Source: Pararheinheimera marina | Lineage (GTDB): Bacteria; Pseudomonadota; Gammaproteobacteria; Enterobacterales; Alteromonadaceae | NCBI RefSeq assembly: GCF_042654345.1 | Contig: NZ_JBHSGB010000010.1 | Span: forward strand, 744,001 to 808,000 | DNA: 64,000 nt | Direction of reading: 5' to 3' | Part shown: one piece after another, positions 59,433-64,000 of the stretch | Position numbering within the stretch: the stretch's first letter is position 1 | Layout: every line of letters begins with the position of its first letter | Translations under genes and position numbers: made by a program | The notes under the pieces: model-generated | Seen by the model: only the letters and a program-made list of their open reading frames with translations | Told to the model about the DNA's origin: nothing | Databases searched by the model: none

Positions 59433-60563
59433 GAAATCATCTGGCGAGTCGCAAAAGTGTTCCACCCTGTTATTGAGCGGCATCTGTCGATGCTGCTGGG
59501 GAATCAACCCCGTCTGTCACTGGCGTTAATGCCGCTATTGAGCTGGTGCCTTCCTGGTTACCGGCCCGGCTACTACCGCGCCAGGGTGTTGTCTGTGCAT
59601 CCTGACGGCGCAACCAGTTACAGCCTCTGGCTAAAACCTGCTGCCAACTGGCCTGGCTTTGTTCCCGGGCAGTCCATCGAGCTTGGCTTTGACAACAACG
59701 GCCGTTGGTTAAGCCGGCGTTTCAGCATCAGCTCGTCGTTACAGCAATGGCAGAGGGAGGGGCAGATCCGCTTGACCATCAAAATAAACCCGCAAGGCCA
59801 GTTAAGCCGTCAGTTGCCAAAACTGATTGCCGAAGGGGCGCTACGCTGGTTAAGTATTTCGCCTGCAGCTGGTGACTTTCAGTGGCACAGTCCGGCCAGC
59901 TCAAGCCTGATGCTGGCGGCCGGGTCAGGCATCACACCTCTGGCTTCTATGCTGCTCAGTCAGCGTTGCTGGACGGCACCTGTCACCTTGCTGTATTACG
60001 TTCGGCAGCAAGCGGAGGCCGCATTATTGGCTGAGTTGCAACAGCTCGCTTCTGCTCAGCCATTGTTCCGGTTGCAGCTGGTTGAAACTGCCAGCGCCGG
60101 CAGACAGCCCTTTGCTGAGGTATTACCTGACGCTGCCGATAGCCAACAGTTACTGACGTGTGGACCTTACGCTTTTACCGAAGCGGCGTTAGCCTTTGGC
60201 GCTGCTTGTGGGTTAAAACCGGCAGACTGCCAGCGTGAGTTTTTTCATTTGCCGCCATTGGTTGAGACCGCCGGGGATCAGCAGTGGCAAGTGCGCTGGC
60301 AAATGGCAGAGCAGCAGGTCGTAAGCGACGTCAATGCCAGTCAGTCGTTGCTTGACCAAGCAGAACAAGCGGGCCTGCAACCCAGCTTCGGCTGTCGTAT
60401 GGGAGTCTGTTATCAATGTGTGTGCCAGAAGGAGTCTGGCGTGGTGCTCAATCTGCGTACTGGCCAGCGTTCGACCGCAGGCGCGGAACAAATTCAGCTC
60501 TGTGTCAGTGTGCCACAAAGTGCCTTATCGATTCGTTTGGGAGTGTCTGATGCATCTTTCTGA
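59424..60563 (+). CDS. ferredoxin reductase with 2Fe-2S domain, partner of a fatty acid desaturase
   Basis: The 379-residue protein has an FAD-binding domain (RRFSISSS), an NAD-binding domain (MLAAGSGITPLASML, LLTCGPYAF) and a C-terminal plant-type [2Fe-2S] ferredoxin domain with Cys324, Cys329, Cys332 and Cys360 (CX4CX2C...C). It should pass electrons from NAD(P)H to the desaturase encoded next, whose start overlaps its last 14 bases. ATG 59424 is taken; TTG 59412 and ATG 59490 (with GAGCGG upstream) are alternatives. If 59490 is right, the FabR-like operator would lie fully in the leader. Confidence 0.9.
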   Translation: MCAEIIWRVAKVFHPVIERHLSMLLGNQPRLSLALMPLLSWCLPGYRPGYYRARVLSVHPDGATSYSLWLKPAANWPGFVPGQSIELGFDNNGRWLSRRFSISSSLQQWQREGQIRLTIKINPQGQLSRQLPKLIAEGALRWLSISPAAGDFQWHSPASSSLMLAAGSGITPLASMLLSQRCWTAPVTLLYYVRQQAEAALLAELQQLASAQPLFRLQLVETASAGRQPFAEVLPDAADSQQLLTCGPYAFTEAALAFGAACGLKPADCQREFFHLPPLVETAGDQQWQVRWQMAEQQVVSDVNASQSLLDQAEQAGLQPSFGCRMGVCYQCVCQKESGVVLNLRTGQRSTAGAEQIQLCVSVPQSALSIRLGVSDASF

Positions 60564-61644
60564 AGCTAAACTGGCGCTATTAGCGCAAGAACTGAATGCG
60601 CTGAAAGCGGGTGTGATGGACCAGGTGGGCGAGCGTGAAGCACGCTACATTCGCCGTATTCTGCTACTGCAGCGTCTGTGTGCCATCAGCGGCAGGATAT
60701 TGATGGTACTGGGCTTTTTGACTTTGTGGTTATGGGGGCTGGGGGTGCTGCTGCTGGCGCTGGCGAAAATCCTCGACAATATGGAAATAGGCCACAATGT
60801 GCTGCATGGTCAGTATGACTGGATGGACGACCCTGTGCTGCATTCGCAGCGCTTTGAATGGGACATTGCCTGCGACGCCGGTTCCTGGCGACGTACCCAT
60901 AACTTTGAACACCACACCTACACCAATATCATCGGCAAAGACCGCGACTTCGGTTATGGCTTGTTGCGGCTAAGCAATGACTTCCGCTGGCGGCTACGTA
61001 ACCTGTGGCAGATGCTGACCTATTTTATGTTGTCGACTTTGTTTCAGTGGGGGGTGTCTTACCATGAGCTGGCGGGTGAGCGGGTGTTTTTTGGCAAAAA
61101 GAAAACGGACCGGCAAAGTCAGATCAGCCATAGCGCGCTGAAAAGGGCCTTTTTCGGCAAAGGCGCCCGCCAATTAGTAAAGGATTACCTGGTGTTCCCT
61201 TTGCTGGCCGGTCCAATGTGGGCTTGGGTGATGTTCGGCAATTTATTGGCCAATGTGCTGCGAAACTGGTGGACATCGACGGTGATCTTTTGTGGCCATT
61301 TCACGGCCGATATCCATGCCTTTAAAGCCGAGCAGTGTCAGGATGAAAGCCTGGGCCATTGGTATTACCGGCAGATGCTCGGCTCATCCAATTTTACCGG
61401 ACCCCGCTGGTTTCATATTTTGACCGGGCACTTGAGTTGCCAGATTGAGCATCATTTGTTTCCCGACATGCCGGCCATGCATTACCCGCGGGTCGCCAAA
61501 GAGGTGCAGCACATTGCCAGCCGTTACGGCATTCCGTACAACAGCGGCAGCTTTATCGGGCAGTACCTGACGGTGCTTGGCCGGATCTTACGGTACTCCT
61601 TGCCTGGCGGGCACAGTGCGGTCCGGCTGAGCCGGGCCGAATGA
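60550..61644 (+). CDS. membrane fatty acid desaturase
   Basis: The 364-residue membrane protein has the three histidine boxes of acyl desaturases: GHNVLHGQ (His82, His86), THNFEHH (His117, His121, His122) and CQIEHHLFPDMPAMHY near residue 310, plus hydrophobic stretches around 47-75 and 215-240. It would introduce a double bond into membrane acyl chains using oxygen, with electrons from the reductase encoded just upstream, an arrangement like DesB/DesC of Pseudomonas. It is an aerobic complement to the anaerobic FabB route, and both appear to carry the same operator. Confidence 0.93.
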   Translation: MHLSEAKLALLAQELNALKAGVMDQVGEREARYIRRILLLQRLCAISGRILMVLGFLTLWLWGLGVLLLALAKILDNMEIGHNVLHGQYDWMDDPVLHSQRFEWDIACDAGSWRRTHNFEHHTYTNIIGKDRDFGYGLLRLSNDFRWRLRNLWQMLTYFMLSTLFQWGVSYHELAGERVFFGKKKTDRQSQISHSALKRAFFGKGARQLVKDYLVFPLLAGPMWAWVMFGNLLANVLRNWWTSTVIFCGHFTADIHAFKAEQCQDESLGHWYYRQMLGSSNFTGPRWFHILTGHLSCQIEHHLFPDMPAMHYPRVAKEVQHIASRYGIPYNSGSFIGQYLTVLGRILRYSLPGGHSAVRLSRAE

Positions 61645-61733
61645 ACCTCATGCATTACCGATAAAAAAGTCAGGTATTTCAAAAGGCTCAACTAAACTTT
61701 CTGGTGGATAGACAAACCAGAAAGAGGCCATTT

Positions 61734-62555
61734 ATGAACAATTACAGGCTGCTTAGTGTTGTTGTGTTATGTGTGGTAGTGACCGGTTGTAAACCGGCAG
61801 CAACAGGATCTCAGGCGGCGCCCGTTGCCGCCGCTGAGCCTGCCCCAGCCGCCGTCAGCTGTCAGCTGAAGGTAGGCTATGAATCCTGGGAGCCTTACCA
61901 ATTTCGCGGTTACGATGAACAGGCCAACGGTCTGGACATCGACATTGTGAATGCGGTCGCCAAAGCGATGCCTTGTGAACTGGTATTCAGTTATGGCAAT
62001 TGGCAGCAGTTGCTGAATCAATTCAGACAAGGTGAACTGGATGTTCTGCTCGGCGCGTCCAAGACTGCGGCGCGTGAAGAGTTTGCGTTGTTTTCCGATC
62101 CCTACCGCAATGAACAGTTCCGGCTGTTTGTCCGCAAGACCGACGCGGATAAGTTCAGCTTTGACTCAGTTGCACAAATGGTGGCCGCCAAACATAAGGT
62201 GGGCGTCGTCAGTGATTACTACTACGGCGAACAAGTCAGTGCGCTGTATGCCGATGAGCAAATGCGTGGCCAGTTTGTTGAGTCGGCGATGAGCGAGCAG
62301 AACCTGGCACTGCTGCTGGACGAACAGGTGGATGCCATGCTGGAAGACAGCTTTGTTGGCACCGCTTTACTTCGGCGTAAGGGGCTGACGGATGAGATTA
62401 GTGAGCATCAGCTGACACTGCCGGAAAGTCCTATTTATGTGATGTTTAGCAAGCAGAAAGTGACGCCAGAGCAGGTCGGTGTCTTTAACCAGCAATTGTT
62501 GCAGCTGAAGCAAAGTGGTCAGTATCAACAATTAGTGGGCAAGTACCAGGGCTAA
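61734..62555 (+). CDS. extracellular solute-binding lipoprotein, amino-acid type (SBP_bac_3)
   Basis: The 273-residue protein has a lipoprotein signal with the lipobox VTGC (Cys19), an Ala/Pro-rich linker and a family 3 solute-binding domain (VGYESWEPYQFRG, GLDIDIVNAVAKAM, DVLLGASKTAAREEFALFSDPY). Ligand unknown; no permease or ATPase gene is adjacent, so it may feed a transporter elsewhere or act as a sensor. AGAGG lies upstream of ATG 61734. It ends in a 4-base overlap with the convergent mutH. Confidence 0.88.
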   Translation: MNNYRLLSVVVLCVVVTGCKPAATGSQAAPVAAAEPAPAAVSCQLKVGYESWEPYQFRGYDEQANGLDIDIVNAVAKAMPCELVFSYGNWQQLLNQFRQGELDVLLGASKTAAREEFALFSDPYRNEQFRLFVRKTDADKFSFDSVAQMVAAKHKVGVVSDYYYGEQVSALYADEQMRGQFVESAMSEQNLALLLDEQVDAMLEDSFVGTALLRRKGLTDEISEHQLTLPESPIYVMFSKQKVTPEQVGVFNQQLLQLKQSGQYQQLVGKYQG

Positions 62556-63217
62556 CTAAACTGCTGCCGCACTATAGCGGCGGTAAAGCTGGCTTTTAAA
62601 TAAAAACCGCGGGGCAGTGCCTGAATGGGCTCGCCCCCGGCTCCAACCGCTTCGGTCAGCGCTTTGCTGTTGGCTGCTTTCGGGCGCAATTGCAGCACCT
62701 TGCCGTGAGCGCCACGAATATTGGCCAGACCGCCAAGGCTAATCAGCTCCATCAGTTCTTCCCAGTCCTGCCGTAATAGTTGCCATTGCTCGGCACTGGG
62801 TTGCCACAAAAAGGCGGAACCGATCTGGCGTTCTGCCAGCGCAATACTGCGCTCGGCCAGCACAGGTACAAAAAGCACCCGGCTGAGCTTGCGGCACAAC
62901 CAGGACTCTTCGAAGCGTAAACCGGTGACTTGCGTCAGAGGAGCCACACAAACATAAGTGCTTTCCAGTGGTTTGCCGTGTCGATCAATAGGCAGGGTTT
63001 TCAACTCAACCCCCAAATGCGGGAAGTCCGGTTCCGCTTTGCTGCCACTGCTGGCGCCAAGTGCCAATTCCAGCAGTTGGCCCACAGTGCCTTTATCTCG
63101 GCGTAAATCGGCGGGCAATGGCAGTTCCAGCTGGGCGGCCAGTTGGCCCAGCGTCAATCCGGCGATGGCGTGGCAACGGCCGAGCAGCTCGTCTAAATCA
63201 ACTGGAGGAGTGCGCAT
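62552..63217 (-). CDS. mutH: DNA mismatch repair endonuclease MutH
   Basis: MutH nicks the unmethylated strand at hemimethylated GATC sites when activated by MutS/MutL. The 221-residue protein has the catalytic D...ExK pattern in EPDFPHLGVELKT and the helix start LLGRCHAIAGLTLGQLA. ATG 63217 has AGGAC upstream; a frame opening at 63277 adds unrelated residues. Its presence implies Dam-directed mismatch repair. It is divergent from rppH across 368 bases. Confidence 0.95.
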   Translation of the reverse strand: MRTPPVDLDELLGRCHAIAGLTLGQLAAQLELPLPADLRRDKGTVGQLLELALGASSGSKAEPDFPHLGVELKTLPIDRHGKPLESTYVCVAPLTQVTGLRFEESWLCRKLSRVLFVPVLAERSIALAERQIGSAFLWQPSAEQWQLLRQDWEELMELISLGGLANIRGAHGKVLQLRPKAANSKALTEAVGAGGEPIQALPRGFYLKASFTAAIVRQQFS

Positions 63218-63585
63218 GAAAAGTCCTGTAAGTGTGTTATGCAACCTTATCATTTCTAAGTAAAAATGACTGCTCAAAAAGGCATCATCTTGAGTTATTC
63301 ACAGTTGTAGTGTTGCTGAAACACTGCGCAAAGCGGTCTATCGTTATGTTTTTTAAGTGTTTTTTGTGACTGCTTTTTAAGCTCTTATCTTCAGGGATAA
63401 AGTTATACCAGAATAAAAATCAACTTACTCACAGGGTTGTGTACAGGTGCTGTGTAGAAGTGCACAGGTGATGGTTTTTGAGCTGTGCAATTGTGGATAA
63501 CTTGGTGCAAAAATACAATTTGCCGATCTGAGGACTTTATGAAAGAATCGATGAACAACAGCTGTAGCTTAGCTTGAGGTTTTGT
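63218..63585. other. 368-base intergenic region between mutH and rppH with DnaA-box-like sites
   Basis: No gene is supported (the minus-strand frame 63403-63729 overlaps rppH and is a shadow). It is AT-rich and contains three DnaA-box-like 9-mers: TTATTCACA (63295-63303), TTACTCACA (63425-63433, one mismatch) and TGTGGATAA (63492-63500, the reverse of TTATCCACA). The region should also hold both divergent promoters. Confidence 0.5.
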
Positions 63586-64000
63586 GTGATCGACGCTGAA
63601 GGCTTTAGAGCCAACGTCGGCATCGTTATTTACAATCACCAGGGACAGGTGTTTTGGGCTCGCAGATACGGTCAGCATTCCTGGCAATATCCACAGGGTG
63701 GAATAGACGACGGCGAAACACCGGAACAAGCCATGTTCCGGGAATTAAATGAAGAAGTGGGTTTACGTCCAGAAGATGTAGAAATTATTGCAGTCACCAA
63801 ACACTGGCTGCGGTATAAACTGCCGAAACGCTTAATTCGCCGCGACAGTAACCCTGTGTGTATAGGGCAGAAGCAGAAATGGTTTTTACTGCGTCTGACC
63901 TGCAAAGATGAAGATGTGGATCTGAAAAAAACTTCGCATCCGGAATTTGATGACTGGCGTTGGGTCAGTTACTGGTATCCGGTGCGGCAAGTCGTTGCGT
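63586..64000 (+). CDS. rppH: RNA pyrophosphohydrolase (partial, cut by the window end)
   Basis: RppH removes pyrophosphate from the 5' end of triphosphorylated RNA and so starts RNase E-dependent decay. The first 138 codons are visible: start IDAEGFRANVGIVIYNHQG, FWARRYGQHSWQYPQGGI, the Nudix box GGIDDGETPEQAMFRELNEE plus VGL, and WLRYKLPKRL followed by CIGQKQKWFL, all as in E. coli RppH. The start is GTG 63586 with GAGGT (63576-63580) just upstream. The C-terminus lies beyond the window. Divergence from mutH is the usual arrangement. Confidence 0.96.
   Translation, partial: MIDAEGFRANVGIVIYNHQGQVFWARRYGQHSWQYPQGGIDDGETPEQAMFRELNEEVGLRPEDVEIIAVTKHWLRYKLPKRLIRRDSNPVCIGQKQKWFLLRLTCKDEDVDLKKTSHPEFDDWRWVSYWYPVRQVVA

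Noticed and set aside
63438..63455. Third FabR-like site (GTGTACAGGTGCTGTG)
   Set aside because: Shares only the left half with the two good sites; the right arm does not match.
1..64000. tRNA, rRNA, CRISPR array, prophage or complete insertion sequence
   Set aside because: Read-through of all intergenic regions gave no cloverleaf-like, repeat-spacer, transposase or phage features; a tRNA scan by program was not possible here.

Overview
The window is a stretch of bacterial chromosome that looks like a gammaproteobacterium of the Alteromonadales/Chromatiales type (Rheinheimera/Alishewanella-like; this is inferred from gene content and order). Supporting signs are MotY for a sodium-driven polar flagellar motor, FimV, MiaE, MnmC, PpiB-LpxH, the PrkA-YeaH-SpoVR operon, and the enterobacterial-like order fabB / pdxB-asd-fimV-truA-accD-folC-dedD-cvpA-purF. 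About 60 protein genes are supported. I saw no rRNA, tRNA or CRISPR array, no complete insertion sequence and no phage.

Region 1 (1-7.3 kb) holds the end of a probable sigma-factor gene with its DUF3379 partner, adk, hemH, a MAPEG membrane protein with an alpha/beta hydrolase, a small heat-shock protein, an exported thiol peroxidase, and a response regulator/diguanylate cyclase pair. Region 2 (7.3-17 kb) holds the stress operon prkA-yeaH-spoVR, sodB/grxD, rnt/motY and mnmC. Region 3 (17-34.4 kb) is a dense core block: fatty-acid synthesis (fabB, accD), vitamin B6 (pdxB), aspartate-family amino acids (asd), FimV, tRNA modification (truA, miaE), folate (folC), cell division (dedD), purines (purF), ppiB-lpxH-miaE and cysS.

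Region 4 (34.4-63 kb) is more accessory. It starts with a PadR regulator, its operator array and a HAAS-type membrane protein. Facing these is an unusual sigma factor fused to a membrane domain, preceded by an anchored hydrolase. A LysR/DJ-1 pair follows, with a 265-bp MITE-like element inserted exactly at the stop codon of the DJ-1 gene. Next come two GGDEF/EAL proteins, the second in an overlapping cluster with a PstS-like periplasmic protein and an outer-membrane barrel. The rest is a bifunctional penicillin-binding protein, a SlyD-like isomerase, MtfA, a uracil phosphoribosyltransferase, DUF3422, a periplasmic DNA ligase (LigE), a LysE exporter, a barrel facing a CxxHxxM cupredoxin, cytosolic Tpx, a ferredoxin reductase/desaturase pair, a solute-binding lipoprotein, MutH and the start of rppH.

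Two links across the window stand out. An almost identical 18-bp FabR-like palindrome lies before fabB (17071) and before the ferredoxin reductase/desaturase pair (59415), tying both to one unsaturated-fatty-acid regulon. Cyclic-di-GMP enzymes recur in three places, and the PstS-like/barrel/GGDEF-EAL cluster at 43.5-47.5 kb is the best candidate here for a poorly described signalling system. The sigma-membrane fusion at 36.2 kb is the second.
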